DNA from: Botrimarina colliarenosi
GTDB lineage: Bacteria > Planctomycetota > Planctomycetia > Pirellulales > Lacipirellulaceae
Assembly (NCBI RefSeq): GCF_007859955.1
Contig: NZ_SJPR01000003.1
Coordinates: 355,496-419,495, forward strand
Length of the DNA: 64,000 nucleotides
Reading direction: 5' to 3'
A program made the translations under genes and the position numbers. The first letter of the stretch is position 1, and every line of letters starts with the position of its first letter. This document shows, in pieces, positions 7,939 through 18,732 of this stretch. The notes beneath the pieces were generated by a model. That model did no database searches, had not been told where the DNA came from, and saw nothing but the letters and a program-made list of their open reading frames with translations.

Positions 7939-8145
7939 ATGGAACGAATTGACGAGTACCTCAAATTGGCAGAGGCAGCGAAGACGCTTGGTGTTGCCGA
8001 GAACACACTCAGAAGCTGGGCTGACTCCGGCAAGGTGGCGGTCACGCGAAACCCAGCTAACGGGTACCGACTCTTCCGTCGAGAAGATCTAGAACAATTC
8101 TTGGATTCAGTACGCAACGAGCGGGAGATGCGCAAGCCGCGATAG
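7939..8145 (+). CDS. MerR-type HTH regulator of the restriction locus
   Basis: A 68-residue DNA-binding protein with the MerR/excisionase [23 protein letters not shown], then a wing ([20 protein letters not shown]). Genes of this type commonly precede type I restriction-modification operons, and this one lies 46 bp upstream of hsdM in the same direction. It is a likely transcriptional controller that delays or tunes restriction after transfer; this role is inferred from position. It has no effector domain. Confidence 0.75.
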   Translation: MERIDEYLKLAEAAKTLGVAENTLRSWADSGKVAVTRNPANGYRLFRREDLEQFLDSVRNEREMRKPR

Positions 8146-8191
8146 CTGCTTTTGTATCAGCTTTAGGAACGCAATCTTTGGAGCACTGTGC

Positions 8192-11020
8192 ATGAAGCCC
8201 GAAAAGATAACACTATCTCAACTCGAAACTTTTCTCTTCAAAGCCGCCGATATCCTCCGCGGCAAGATGGATGCGTCTGAATTCAAGGAGTTCATCTTCG
8301 GCATGCTGTTTCTGAAACGGCTGTCAGACGAATTCGACGTCAAACGGGAGCAACTCAAGAAGGAGTATGCCCACCTGAAGGACCAGCCGGAACTGCTCGC
8401 CGAGGTCCTGGAAGACAAGACCTCCTACGGAGAAACCTTCTTCGTTCCCATTCGGGCCCGATGGCACGAGTCGTGGACGGATGAGGATGGCGAACTCGTC
8501 CCGGCACTGAAAGACCTGAAGCATGACATTGGCAACATGCTTAATAAGGCCATCGCCGCCGTCGAAGATGAGAACGACGCGCTCGCCGGTGTGTTAAAGA
8601 ACAACATCGACTTCAACGAGGTCAAGGGAAAGACAAAAATCCCCGACCAGAAGTGGAAAGACCTCCTTGACCACTTCAATCAACCCAACTTCGTCTTGGT
8701 CAACGGCAACTTCGAGTTCCCGGACCTTTTGGGGGCTGCGTACGAGTACCTTATTAAATACTTCGCCGACAGTGCCGGAAAGAAGGGTGGCGAGTTCTAC
8801 ACACCCGCCGAGGTGGTTCGCTTGCTCGTGCAGCTCGTGAAGCCCGAGGCGGGCAATGAAATCTACGACCCCACCGTCGGCTCGGGCGGCTTCTTGATTC
8901 AGTCGCACCAATACGTCGAGGAACAAGGGCAAGACCCGAACGACCTCGCCCTGTTCGGCCAAGACAGCAACGGTACTGTCTGGGCCATCTGCAACATGAA
9001 CATGATTCTCCACAACATCACCCGCTTCACTATCGAGAACGGAGACACGCTGGAGGACCCACAGATTCTCGACGACGGAAAGATTCGCACCTTCGACCGG
9101 GTGCTCGCCAATCCGCCCTTCTCGCAGAACTACAGCAGGGCAAACCTGAAATTTGCCAGCCGCTTTCGCGAGTGGTGCCCCGAAACGGGCAAGAAAGCCG
9201 ACCTGATGTTCGTCCAGCACATGCTGGCTAGTCTCAAGCCCAATGGGCACATGGCGACCATTATGCCGCACGGCGTGCTGTTTCGCGGTGGCAAGGAAAA
9301 GCTGGTACGTGAGCTGTTCATCAACGACGACGTCATCGAAGCAATTATCAGTCTTCCTCCCGGTCTCTTCTACGGCACGGGCATCCCGGCGTGCGTGCTG
9401 GTTATGAACAAGAGCAAGCCAGATTCCCTGAAGGACAAAGTTCTTTTCATCAATGCGGACCGCGAGTTCGCCGAGGGGAAGAATCAGAACAAGCTACGTC
9501 CCGAGGACATTGAGAAGGTCGACTTTGTATTCACGCACAAGCGGGAGATTCCGAAGTACGCGCGACTTGTCGACAAGAAGGAAATCGTCGACGAGCACGA
9601 CTACAACCTCAACATCCGTCGCTACGTCGACAACACACCGGACCCAGAGCCGGAAGATGTTCAAGCACACCTCATTGGTGGGATTCCTCAGAGTGAAGTC
9701 GAGGCGCTTAGTTCTGACTTTGCTCAATTCGGCGTGCAGGCGGATTCGCTGTTCCAGCCCGACCGAGTTGGGTATCTCGCTTTCCGCGAGTCAATCGACA
9801 CCAAGCCAGCAATCAAGGCGACGCTGGAATCGGACCCAGAGTTGCTGGCTACCGTTGACAAGCACGAGAAAGCGTTGGAGGAGTGGTGGCAGGTCGCTCG
9901 CGACGATTTCGCGGAGCTATGCAACGGAAAGAATCTCCCTGAGGTGCGGCACGAGCTGATGACGACGCTAAAGGAAAAGCTGGTGCCACTTGGGGTGCTC
10001 GATGAATTCAAGAGTGATGGAGTTTTCGTCAACTGGTGGCAGCAAATCCGCTACGACCTAAAAACCATCATTTCGACGGGCTGGCATCACACGCTGATTC
10101 CCGACGAGTATCTCATTGCGGAGTTCTTCGAGGCCGAGGCCGCTGACATGGAATCGTTGGAGGCCACCATCGCAGAGACACAGAGCGAACTGGCAGAGGC
10201 GGTTGAAACGGCTCAAGAGGTGTCTGGCTACGAACCGGACGAAGACGAGAAGGTCACCGCGGCCATCATCAAGTCCACTCTCAAAGACTTGATTGATGAC
10301 CTGAAAGACACGCCAGGCTCCTCAGCAGAGATGGAACGGACGAAGCTTGAAGAGCAGGACGACGCCATCAAGGCAATTGAAAAACGTATACGAGAAACAA
10401 AGGCGGAACTCAAGGAGAAGACGGAAGCCCTAGATTTTAAGCTAACGCTAAAACGCATTGGAGCAGATGAGGTCAACGCGGAGACGACTGTGCTAAAGGC
10501 TACGGCTGAGAGCCAGCTATCAAACGTCGCTGAAAAAGTCGACGAGGCTCTAATGCCGTTTGCCGAGGAGCTTGGGGATCACAAAGACTTCGACGACGCT
10601 CAGAAGAAGCTCAGTGCCGCCATCAAAAAGCTAGAAAAGGGGGGCGGCAATACAGACCGCGTCAAGGCTCTCAAGAAACAGAAGGAGGCATTCAAGCCAG
10701 TCACAAAAAGATACAACGCTTTGAAGAAGGACCAAGAGGCGCTTCAGGATCGGCTAAACGCGACGGACGATATCTGTTCCGAGATTGGCGGTCAACTGAC
10801 TGAAAACGAAGCCAAACACCTAATTTTGAAGAAGCTTTACGATGCGGAGCATGGTCAACTGACCCGCTACCTGAATACGGAGAAACGAGTCTTAATGGAG
10901 GCAGTCGAGAACTTGTGGGATAAGTACGCGATTTCAATCAGGCAGCTAGAAGACTTACGAGCAGAGACACTGGGAACCCTGAACGAATATTTGAAGGGGC
11001 TTAGCTATGTCTCATCGTAA
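8192..11020 (+). CDS. hsdM: Type I restriction-modification methyltransferase subunit with long C-terminal extension
   Basis: The modification subunit, transferring a methyl group from S-adenosylmethionine to adenine in the site defined by HsdS. The N-terminal HsdM helical domain covers about 1-160. Motif I ([12 protein letters not shown]) lies near residue 227 and motif IV ([10 protein letters not shown]) near 304. At 942 residues it is far longer than the usual 500-550. Residues from about 510 onward form a helical, coiled-coil-rich region of Lys/Glu-rich heptads (for example 640-900). It overlaps hsdS by 14 bp. The extension may substitute for structural contacts with HsdS/HsdR or with the DUF262 protein. 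Confidence 0.93.
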   Translation: MKPEKITLSQLETFLFKAADILRGKMDASEFKEFIFGMLFLKRLSDEFDVKREQLKKEYAHLKDQPELLAEVLEDKTSYGETFFVPIRARWHESWTDEDGELVPALKDLKHDIGNMLNKAIAAVEDENDALAGVLKNNIDFNEVKGKTKIPDQKWKDLLDHFNQPNFVLVNGNFEFPDLLGAAYEYLIKYFADSAGKKGGEFYTPAEVVRLLVQLVKPEAGNEIYDPTVGSGGFLIQSHQYVEEQGQDPNDLALFGQDSNGTVWAICNMNMILHNITRFTIENGDTLEDPQILDDGKIRTFDRVLANPPFSQNYSRANLKFASRFREWCPETGKKADLMFVQHMLASLKPNGHMATIMPHGVLFRGGKEKLVRELFINDDVIEAIISLPPGLFYGTGIPACVLVMNKSKPDSLKDKVLFINADREFAEGKNQNKLRPEDIEKVDFVFTHKREIPKYARLVDKKEIVDEHDYNLNIRRYVDNTPDPEPEDVQAHLIGGIPQSEVEALSSDFAQFGVQADSLFQPDRVGYLAFRESIDTKPAIKATLESDPELLATVDKHEKALEEWWQVARDDFAELCNGKNLPEVRHELMTTLKEKLVPLGVLDEFKSDGVFVNWWQQIRYDLKTIISTGWHHTLIPDEYLIAEFFEAEAADMESLEATIAETQSELAEAVETAQEVSGYEPDEDEKVTAAIIKSTLKDLIDDLKDTPGSSAEMERTKLEEQDDAIKAIEKRIRETKAELKEKTEALDFKLTLKRIGADEVNAETTVLKATAESQLSNVAEKVDEALMPFAEELGDHKDFDDAQKKLSAAIKKLEKGGGNTDRVKALKKQKEAFKPVTKRYNALKKDQEALQDRLNATDDICSEIGGQLTENEAKHLILKKLYDAEHGQLTRYLNTEKRVLMEAVENLWDKYAISIRQLEDLRAETLGTLNEYLKGLSYVSS

Positions 11021-12314
11021 TGGCGAAGTTCCATACAAGCATCCCTGGCCGGAAGACCAACTTGGTAATGTTGCAAGCGTTACCGTTGGAGGTACTCCAA
11101 GTACGTCGGTGCCAGAGTACTGGAATGGAGAAGTTCCCTGGATGTCGTCTGGTGATGTACATCTAAGACGTATTCTTGATGTGCCAACCAGAATATCTGA
11201 CCTTGGACTTCGCTGCTCGAATGCAACAATGGTTGACCCTCCGGCCGTTGCTATCGGCCTTGCTGGTCAAGGAAAGACCCGAGGTACGGTTGCTATTGTT
11301 TTGTGCCGCCTTTGCACAAACCAGTCGGTCGCCTTAATCAAGGGCAATCCACATACACTCGATACCAACTACCTGCTTTACAATCTGGAGTACCGATACG
11401 CAGAACTGCGTTCGCGTTCTGCCGGAGGTGGACGCGCTGGTCTCTCTAAGCAGTTGCTCGAAGCTGTTCCGGTCCCACTACCTTCGACCACCGAGCAATC
11501 CAAGATTGCCGACGTCCTTTCGACGGTTGACAGAGCGATTGAGCAGACGCAAGCACTTATTGCGAAGCAACACAGAATCAAAGCCGGCTTGATGCAGGAT
11601 CTGCTGTCCCGCGGCATCGACGCAGAAGGAAATCTCCGTTCCGAAGAAACGCACGAGTTCAAGGACTCTCCACTCGGGCGAATCCCAATCGAGTGGGATA
11701 TCGCCGAGTTGGGCTCACTGACGGAAAGCTACGACAGCATCACCTATGGTGTGTTGAAACCTGGACCATATGTTGAAAACGGGGTTCCACTTCTGCAAAT
11801 TGAAGATGTTATTCACGGTGATATCCAAATAGAGCTACTTCACCGCATAAGTCCCGAACTTGACTCTCAGTACAAACGCACGCGATTACGAGGCGGCGAA
11901 GTAGTTGTTTCACTGGTAGGTACCATCGGGCGAATTGCACACCTGCCTCCTTCTGTGTGCGGTTTCAATCTCCACCGGAATCTTGCTCTCGTACGGCCCG
12001 TCGCGAAGCATTCCAGTCGGTTCTTATATCACTTCCTTCGAAGTGAGGGCGGTCAAAAAGAGTTTGCGAGAAACTCGTTGGGAAGCACGCAAGCATTGTT
12101 CAATTTGGGAAGTCTTCGCGCTCTGTGTGTGCCATTGCCCGACCCTGATGAACAGGAGCGAATTGCGGAGCGAAGCGACGCCCTCGATGCCGCTTCTGCA
12201 AAGACCGCACTTGCAAGAGACAAACTGATTGAGCTTAAGACTGCCATGATGCAGGACCTACTCACGGGCGACAAACGTGTCACGCCGTTGCTTGAGCCAG
12301 CTGAAATTACCTGA
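11007..12314 (+). CDS. hsdS: Type I restriction-modification specificity subunit
   Basis: A 435-residue DNA-recognition subunit. Two target-recognition domains (about 15-165 and 220-380) alternate with conserved helical spacers: [20 protein letters not shown] ... [12 protein letters not shown] in the middle and [16 protein letters not shown] at the end. The first TRD begins with the family motif [17 protein letters not shown] content and codon use are less GC-rich than the hsdM core, as often seen in horizontally exchanged TRDs. The start overlaps the hsdM end by 14 bp, implying translational coupling. Confidence 0.92.
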   Translation: MSHRNGEVPYKHPWPEDQLGNVASVTVGGTPSTSVPEYWNGEVPWMSSGDVHLRRILDVPTRISDLGLRCSNATMVDPPAVAIGLAGQGKTRGTVAIVLCRLCTNQSVALIKGNPHTLDTNYLLYNLEYRYAELRSRSAGGGRAGLSKQLLEAVPVPLPSTTEQSKIADVLSTVDRAIEQTQALIAKQHRIKAGLMQDLLSRGIDAEGNLRSEETHEFKDSPLGRIPIEWDIAELGSLTESYDSITYGVLKPGPYVENGVPLLQIEDVIHGDIQIELLHRISPELDSQYKRTRLRGGEVVVSLVGTIGRIAHLPPSVCGFNLHRNLALVRPVAKHSSRFLYHFLRSEGGQKEFARNSLGSTQALFNLGSLRALCVPLPDPDEQERIAERSDALDAASAKTALARDKLIELKTAMMQDLLTGDKRVTPLLEPAEIT

Positions 12315-12329
12315 CCGACCGGTACATCA

Positions 12330-14462
12330 ATGGACGAACCCAAGCCTCTCGACAGCCTCTTCAAGGAGAAGCTGTTTCGCATTCCGGACTACCAGCGAGG
12401 CTATGCGTGGGGTCGCGAGCAGTTGGCTGATTTCTGGGAGGACTTGGTCAATCTCCCCGACGGCCGTTCGCATTACACAGGTGTGCTTACTCTCAAAGAG
12501 GTTCCCAATCGCAATGTCGACGAAGACGCGAAAGAGTTCTGGCTCATCGACGACCACTCGTACAAGCTCTACCACATCGTGGACGGGCAGCAACGGCTCA
12601 CGACGTTCACATTATTCCTGCAAGCCTTCATCGAGCTACTTCGCGGACTACCTGAAAATGAAGGACTGGCGGACAATGCAATTTACCTGACCGACACGCT
12701 CAGCATCGCAGCCGTCGAAAGCAAGTTTCTGTTCGATGTAAAGCCGGCCGGCAAGGCGTTTCGCACCTACAAGTTTGGCTACACGGTCGACAACCCCAGC
12801 TACGAGTATATGCGGTTTCGCATTCTGGGCGAATCGGGTGGCGGGACGGTGTTCGAAACGTTCTACACCCTGAACCTGAGTAATGGGAAACGCTATTTCA
12901 AGGAGCAATTGCGGGCCTGGCACGAAGAGGAAGGAATCGGCGGTCTCAAGAACTTGTACCGCACCCTGACCAAACGGTTCCTGTTCAACGAATACATTAT
13001 CAAAGACGAGTTCGACGTGTTCGTCGCCTTCGAGACGATGAACAATCGTGGCAAGACGCTATCGGACTTGGAACTGCTCAAGAATCGTCTTATTTACCTC
13101 ACGACTTTGTACACCGACGCGGAACTAGACCACGCCGAACGTAAAGACCTCCGAGACCTGATTAACGACGCCTGGAAAGAAGTCTATTTCCAGTTGGGCC
13201 GCAACAAGTCCAAGCCACTGAACGACGACGACTTCTTGCGGGCCCACTGGATGATGTACTTCAAGTTCTCGCGACAAACAGGTCGCGACTACATCAAGTT
13301 CCTGCTGGAGGAGCAGTTCACCCCGCAGCGTGTCCATCGCAAAGTCGTCCAGCCGGTGGAACTGGAGGAAGCGGAAGAGCAGACGTCCGAGGCAGACCTC
13401 GACACCGAAGAGGACAACGGCCTGGAAGAACTCGAAGCCAGCGAGCCCGTGATGGTGGCTGAGTTGCGGCCCAGTGATATTCGCGACTACGTCAAAAGCC
13501 TCAAGGCGTCCTCGGTTCACTGGTTCCGGACGTTCTACCCTGACATGTCGGACGAACTCCCGCAGAAAGAAACGGAATGGATACAGCGGCTGAATCGCTT
13601 GGGCATGACGTATTTCCGGCCGTTACTGATGGCGATTCTAAAGAACATCGACGATTCTCGCGAGCGCGTTCGAGTCTTTAAGGAGATTGAGCGATTCGTC
13701 TTCGTCGTGTTTCGGCTGACGCAAACCCGCTCGAATTATCGCAGCTCCGAATTCAGCAATGCCGTCCGAGCAATCGACCGAGGCGACACGGACGTGGCGG
13801 AACTAAAGGAGCGACTGCGCAGCCGAATGAGCTTCACATTCACCGACGAGGGTCATTTTGCGACCGACGACTTCTATCTATTGCTGCAGAAGAAGTTTGA
13901 GAATGACCAAGGGTACTACGGCTGGACCGGATTGCGCTATTTCCTCTACGAGTACGAGCTAAGCCTGTTGTCTAACAGTCGTCAGAAGAAGCTCGACTGG
14001 ACCGACTTGCTCAAGACGCCGAAGGACAAGGTCTCCATCGAGCACATCTATCCGCAAACCGCGAGCGCTGGTTGGAAGCCAGCGTTCAAAGGCATCCGCA
14101 AACGGGAGCGGGAGGCTTATCGCAACAGCCTCGGAAACCTTTTGCTTCTTTCTTCCGCAATCAACTCATCACTCCAAAACGACCCCTTTAAGGAGAAGAG
14201 GAAGCCCAAATGTAATCGCGATGGTACCAAGCTCCGCAATGGCTACGCCGATGGTTCCCATTCAGAGATTGAAGTATCGCATTCCGAAGATTGGGGGCCC
14301 GACGAGATTCGGGAGCGAGGCATTCGGCTGCTGAAGTTCATGGAGAAGCGTTGGGGAATCCGTTTCGCGGATGACGCGGCACTGGAAGAACTGCTGTTTA
14401 TCGACACACTGGTCGATGGCGACTCCGACAAAGGAGAAGCGGACGAGGGAGATTCACAATGA
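12330..14462 (+). CDS. DUF262/DUF1524 (GmrSD-like) nuclease inside the type I locus
   Basis: A 710-residue protein with an N-terminal DUF262 ParB-like domain (IPDYQRGYAWGREQ near 19-32 and VDGQQRLTTFTL near 88-99) and a C-terminal DUF1524 HNH-type nuclease domain (SIEHIYPQ near 569, RNSLGNLLLLSSAINSS near 599). This is the GmrS-GmrD arrangement of modification-dependent type IV restriction enzymes; DUF262 binds and hydrolyses nucleotide in characterised relatives. It starts 15 bp after hsdS and overlaps hsdR in ATGA, so it belongs to the same operon. It may target phage DNA that escapes the type I enzyme through base modification. Confidence 0.88.
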   Translation: MDEPKPLDSLFKEKLFRIPDYQRGYAWGREQLADFWEDLVNLPDGRSHYTGVLTLKEVPNRNVDEDAKEFWLIDDHSYKLYHIVDGQQRLTTFTLFLQAFIELLRGLPENEGLADNAIYLTDTLSIAAVESKFLFDVKPAGKAFRTYKFGYTVDNPSYEYMRFRILGESGGGTVFETFYTLNLSNGKRYFKEQLRAWHEEEGIGGLKNLYRTLTKRFLFNEYIIKDEFDVFVAFETMNNRGKTLSDLELLKNRLIYLTTLYTDAELDHAERKDLRDLINDAWKEVYFQLGRNKSKPLNDDDFLRAHWMMYFKFSRQTGRDYIKFLLEEQFTPQRVHRKVVQPVELEEAEEQTSEADLDTEEDNGLEELEASEPVMVAELRPSDIRDYVKSLKASSVHWFRTFYPDMSDELPQKETEWIQRLNRLGMTYFRPLLMAILKNIDDSRERVRVFKEIERFVFVVFRLTQTRSNYRSSEFSNAVRAIDRGDTDVAELKERLRSRMSFTFTDEGHFATDDFYLLLQKKFENDQGYYGWTGLRYFLYEYELSLLSNSRQKKLDWTDLLKTPKDKVSIEHIYPQTASAGWKPAFKGIRKREREAYRNSLGNLLLLSSAINSSLQNDPFKEKRKPKCNRDGTKLRNGYADGSHSEIEVSHSEDWGPDEIRERGIRLLKFMEKRWGIRFADDAALEELLFIDTLVDGDSDKGEADEGDSQ

Positions 14463-17400
14463 GTTCCCGAGACAAGACGCCGAAGCACATCAAGATCGAC
14501 GAACGGAATCACGTCGAGCTGCCGCTGCTTGAGCAGCTGGACGGGCTAGAGTGGGTAGTCATCGACCTTACGGACAAACAGCAAACGCCTGCGGACACTG
14601 GACGGGAGAACTTCACCGAAGTCATTCTTCCGAAAGTTCTGCGTGCGCAGCTCAAGGTGATTAATCCGTGGCTGGAGGATGACCAAGTCGAGGAAGTCGT
14701 CAAGCAACTCACAGCCAGCTTCCCTAGCACGAGCCTCATCGAGAACAACAAGTACCTACTTCACTTGCTTCTGGAGAACACCAGTGTCAGCGAGAATCGG
14801 CAGACCGGCGAGCAGAGCCCGACGGTCCAATTTGTCGACTTCAAGGATGAGACGAAGAATAGCTTCACGGCTGTGTGTCAATTCAAGGTGCGAATTCTAG
14901 GCACAGAGCATCACGTCATCCCGGATGTCACACTCTTTTTGAATGGTCTGCCGGTCTGCGTCATCGAGTGCAAGTCGCCGAAGGTCAAGGACGCCCTTCC
15001 TGAGGCGATTGACCAGCTGATGCGGTACAGCGAGCAACGAGGCGACAAAGGCGAAGGCAGCCCTCCGCTGTTCTTCTACAATCAAATCGTCGTCGTTACT
15101 TGCCGGAATCAATGCAAGTTCGGCACCATCACCACGCATACCGAGAAGTACTTCTACCGTTGGGCCGACCCGTATCCGAGGACGGTGGACGACTTAGCTC
15201 ACGGTGCGAGCAGCCCCAACGACCAACAACGGCTCGTCGCCGGAATGATGGACAAGAGGAACCTGCTCGACCTCATTCGCACATTCACCTTGTTCTCGAC
15301 GGATGACAAAGGCCAAACTATTAAGATTGTCGGCCGATATCAGCAGTTCCGTGCTGTGAAACTGGCAGTCAAACGATTGCTCGATGGACAGACACCGCGC
15401 GAGCGAAGTGGTATCGTCTGGCACACGCAAGGCTCTGGGAAGTCGCTGACCATGATGTTTATGGTTCGTGAGATGTACCGACACGCAGAGCTATGCAATT
15501 GGAAAGTCGTTTTTGTAACCGACCGGACACAGCTGGAAGAGCAACTCAACGAGACAAGCCAGAGCATTGGCTTCACGGTCAAGGTCGCAGACAGCATCAG
15601 GCGTCTAAAGGAACTGCTGCGCAGTGACACCGCTGACCTCGTGATGGCGATGATTCACAAATTCAGAGAGACGGACCTGCAGGAGACATTTCCTGAACTC
15701 AATGCGAGTCCTCACATCCTTGTGATGACCGACGAGGCCCACCGCTCGCAGTACGCAATGCTCGGGGCGAATCTTGACAAAGGGATTCCCAACGCGTCCC
15801 GCATTGGCTACACGGGCACTCCTATCGACAAGACGGAACGCGTATTTGGCGAGTACATCGACAAGTACACCATGCGACAGTCGATTGAAGATGGCGTCAC
15901 GCTGGAAATCGTCTATGAAGGCCGCACGCACAACGCCGAGGTCGCTGACCAGGCTGGAATGGACGAGAAGTTCGCGGACGTGTTCAGTGAACACAATCTG
16001 CAGGAGCGATTGGAGATTCTAGGATATGGAACCAGAGAGGCTTACTTAGAGGCGAGGGCGACAATTAAGGCCAAGGCTTGGGACATGGTGCAGCACTACC
16101 TGACCCATGTCTTCCCCAACGGCTTCAAGGCCCAGGTCGTTGCCACCTCTCGCGAAGCCGCTGTGCGGTATAAGCGGTGGATAGACGCGTCGCTGCGGCT
16201 AAGCCTACGACGGCTGAAGCAGAATAATCCCGACAACATCGACCTTGCCCGCCTGGAGCGGATGACGACCGATGTGATTATCTCAGAAAGGCACAATGAC
16301 CCTCTCCGACTGAAGAAGTTCACCTACAAGTCTCAACACGAGAAGAGCATCAAGAGCTTCAAGCTTGCCTTTGGCCGGGAGGACGAGGGTGTCACGGGCG
16401 ACATGGGCATTCTGATTGTCAACAATATGCTTCTGACGGGGTTTGATGCTCCCGTCGAGCAGATAATGTACCTCGATAAAGTCGTCGTCGCCCATAATCT
16501 TCTGCAAGCGATTGCCCGCGTAAACCGTGTCGGCGGAGAGGGGAAGGACAAGGGTTTCGTCGTTGATTACGTGGGGATTGGGCACCACCTGAAGAAAGCC
16601 ATCGATACCTATGACGAGCGCGAGCAGAAGGAAGTACGCGACGCCTTAAGTTTCCCCGAGGAAGAGTACCGCGAGCTGCAAGCGAGCCATGCTGAGATTC
16701 TTGAGCTGCTCGCGACACATGGCTTGACTGACTTGAGCGACCATGACGCATTCTTTGACGTCTTCTACGACGAGGACCTGCGCTTTGACTTCATGCTCGC
16801 GTTCAAGAAGTTCACAAAGTGCTTGAACTTAGTGTTTCCGGCAAGGGAAGCATTGAACGTGATGCAGGATTACCAAAGACTGGCAGAGATAAATGTCTTA
16901 GCAGGCAAGCACTTCCGTGACGGAAGACTGAGCATGAAGGGGATTCCGCCGAAGCTTCGAGGAATCGCGGATGAATTCCTGAAGTCTCGTGGTATTGCTC
17001 AGAAGGTGGCCCCCATCTCAATACTCGACGAAGATTTCCAAAAGGAGGTTGGCAAGCGCTTTCGCACGAAGACGAAGGCGGCGGAAGTTGAGCATGCAAT
17101 CCGGCACCACCTGGATGTCGAGTTAGACGACGACCCCGACCTGCAAGCGTCCTTTGCAGAAGCCCTCGCCCGAATTTTGGAGGAGTACAGAGACAACTGG
17201 GACAGAATCTATCAGGAACTAGAAAAGCTACGGCAGCGAATCATCAATGCCGAGAAGGAACCGACGTACGGCCTACACCGCAAGAAGCAGATGCCGTTCT
17301 TCCGCTGCCTCCGACGGGAAGTCTATGGCGAAGAGGCACTGACAGATGACCAGATATCGGTTTTGGTCGACTTGACGCAGAAAGTGTTCCTCGTCATCGA

Positions 17401-17593
17401 GCGCGAGCTGAAGCTGACGGGATTTTGGGAGAGTACTCCTGCCAAACAGAAATTGCGAGCCGATATACAACAGCTACTGCTGTCACCCGACGTTATGCAG
17501 CTCCCCAACGTTGTAGCCAATCGGGCAAGGATAATCAGCCGAATCATGGAGATTGCCGAGAGCAAGAACGACACGATACTCTACGCGGCATAG
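14459..17593 (+). CDS. hsdR: Type I restriction endonuclease/translocase subunit
   Basis: The 1044-residue motor and nuclease subunit. An N-terminal PD-(D/E)XK nuclease is visible as IPDVTLFLNGLPVCVIECKS near residues 153-173. The superfamily 2 helicase has Walker A HTQGSGKS near 321-328, DEAH near 424-427 (LVMTDEAHRSQY) and GYTGTPID near 447. The C-terminal helical domain would bind the methylase core. Unmodified DNA is translocated and cut at a distance from the HsdS site. It overlaps the DUF262 gene by 4 bp and is followed at 2 bp by the peptidase gene. Confidence 0.94.
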   Translation: MSSRDKTPKHIKIDERNHVELPLLEQLDGLEWVVIDLTDKQQTPADTGRENFTEVILPKVLRAQLKVINPWLEDDQVEEVVKQLTASFPSTSLIENNKYLLHLLLENTSVSENRQTGEQSPTVQFVDFKDETKNSFTAVCQFKVRILGTEHHVIPDVTLFLNGLPVCVIECKSPKVKDALPEAIDQLMRYSEQRGDKGEGSPPLFFYNQIVVVTCRNQCKFGTITTHTEKYFYRWADPYPRTVDDLAHGASSPNDQQRLVAGMMDKRNLLDLIRTFTLFSTDDKGQTIKIVGRYQQFRAVKLAVKRLLDGQTPRERSGIVWHTQGSGKSLTMMFMVREMYRHAELCNWKVVFVTDRTQLEEQLNETSQSIGFTVKVADSIRRLKELLRSDTADLVMAMIHKFRETDLQETFPELNASPHILVMTDEAHRSQYAMLGANLDKGIPNASRIGYTGTPIDKTERVFGEYIDKYTMRQSIEDGVTLEIVYEGRTHNAEVADQAGMDEKFADVFSEHNLQERLEILGYGTREAYLEARATIKAKAWDMVQHYLTHVFPNGFKAQVVATSREAAVRYKRWIDASLRLSLRRLKQNNPDNIDLARLERMTTDVIISERHNDPLRLKKFTYKSQHEKSIKSFKLAFGREDEGVTGDMGILIVNNMLLTGFDAPVEQIMYLDKVVVAHNLLQAIARVNRVGGEGKDKGFVVDYVGIGHHLKKAIDTYDEREQKEVRDALSFPEEEYRELQASHAEILELLATHGLTDLSDHDAFFDVFYDEDLRFDFMLAFKKFTKCLNLVFPAREALNVMQDYQRLAEINVLAGKHFRDGRLSMKGIPPKLRGIADEFLKSRGIAQKVAPISILDEDFQKEVGKRFRTKTKAAEVEHAIRHHLDVELDDDPDLQASFAEALARILEEYRDNWDRIYQELEKLRQRIINAEKEPTYGLHRKKQMPFFRCLRREVYGEEALTDDQISVLVDLTQKVFLVIERELKLTGFWESTPAKQKLRADIQQLLLSPDVMQLPNVVANRARIISRIMEIAESKNDTILYAA

Positions 17594-17595
17594 GA

Positions 17596-18279
17596 ATGGA
17601 ATTAGATTACACCGTCAAACGCTCTGCTAAGCGGAAGAAGCTAACAATCTCCGTCGAACGCGACCGGACGGTGGTGGTTCATGCTCCTATATCGGCGTCT
17701 GATGAGGCAATTGACAAAGCGGTGCAATCGAAACGGCAGTGGATATACGCGAAAACGCACCACGAACAGAAGCTGCACGAGTTGCCGCACCCGCCGGGCA
17801 AAGAGTTCGTGAATGGAGAATCGGCACTCTACCTGGGAAAGCACTATCGGATTCAGATTGTTGATGACGAGACAGCCAAAGTTCATTTTGGGAATGGGTT
17901 CACTGTGCCGCGGCGTCAAGCTTCCCTCCGACGGGAGGCGCTTCGTGAATGGTACCTGGAGCAAGCCCGCGAGGTGATATTGCCACGAATTGACGAGCAG
18001 GCCCGTAACCTGGGTGTTCAGGTCCGTTTGGTTAAGATTGTCGACAATCGCTTTCGTTGGGGTTCCTGCACGCCGAAGGATGCAGTGCATATCAACTGGC
18101 GTCTTATCAAGGCCCCAATGTCTGTTATCGACTACGTGATTGTTCACGAACTTGCACATTTACTGGAGGAGAATCACACGCCGCGGTTTTGGAACATCGT
18201 CCGCACGCACACTGCGGCGATGCTTAAAGCCAAGACGTGGCTTAAGGAGAACGGACAACTTCTAGAGGAAGAGGTTTAG
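17596..18279 (+). CDS. YgjP/DUF45-type metallopeptidase of the restriction operon
   Basis: A 227-residue zincin of the DUF45 (YgjP, M48-like) family. The active site is VIVHELAHLLEENHTPRFW near residues 178-196, with His-Glu-x-x-His; NRFRWGSC ... INWRL upstream is the family signature. It starts 2 bp after hsdR stops (ATG 17596 after GGA), so it is translated from the same mRNA. Such peptidases are often the last gene of type I loci; a role in turnover of HsdR (restriction alleviation) has been suggested but is not proven here. Confidence 0.88.
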   Translation: MELDYTVKRSAKRKKLTISVERDRTVVVHAPISASDEAIDKAVQSKRQWIYAKTHHEQKLHELPHPPGKEFVNGESALYLGKHYRIQIVDDETAKVHFGNGFTVPRRQASLRREALREWYLEQAREVILPRIDEQARNLGVQVRLVKIVDNRFRWGSCTPKDAVHINWRLIKAPMSVIDYVIVHELAHLLEENHTPRFWNIVRTHTAAMLKAKTWLKENGQLLEEEV

Positions 18280-18732
18280 GATTCTTTGATGCGCGGTAGT
18301 TTTTAGTCGCTTCTTCATTGTTTGCACCTGCACAATAGACAAATGCACAATAACCACTTACCGGCTGATCGATGTTTTGATCGAGTATTCTGATACTGCC
18401 TCGCTGCCGCAATGTGATAATAAAGATTGGACTAAACCGCTTCGCGGTGGGACGGCGTGGATGCCGTCGGCGTCGAGCGGATCATCGCCACGCATCGCAG
18501 AGTGGTTTCCATATCGTCGAGCGTTGAGCCACGCCGAGATGTCAATCGAATCAAGCGGTTGCCGTCCCCTATTTTCCCTATTGCGCGTTATCACACTGGC
18601 GTCATGAGGCGACGAGCCGTCTCCTCAATCGGCTTTTTCACGTCCTTGTGACGCGATTCGCATCGGCATTCTCCATTGCCCAGGATGGCGGGGTTTCCCC
18701 ACCCCGTCCCCTTTTTGGCAGGAAGATTTGCG
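18280..18732. other. Gene-free stretch upstream of the IS91-type unit
   Basis: No gene was supported. It contains a hairpin GGCGGGGTTTCCCCACCCCG-type structure at about 18687-18708 just before the recombinase start, a short CCGCTTCGCGG palindrome near 18439, and a more AT-rich left part. The left terminus (terIS) of the IS91-type unit probably lies here but I could not fix it. Confidence 0.3.
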
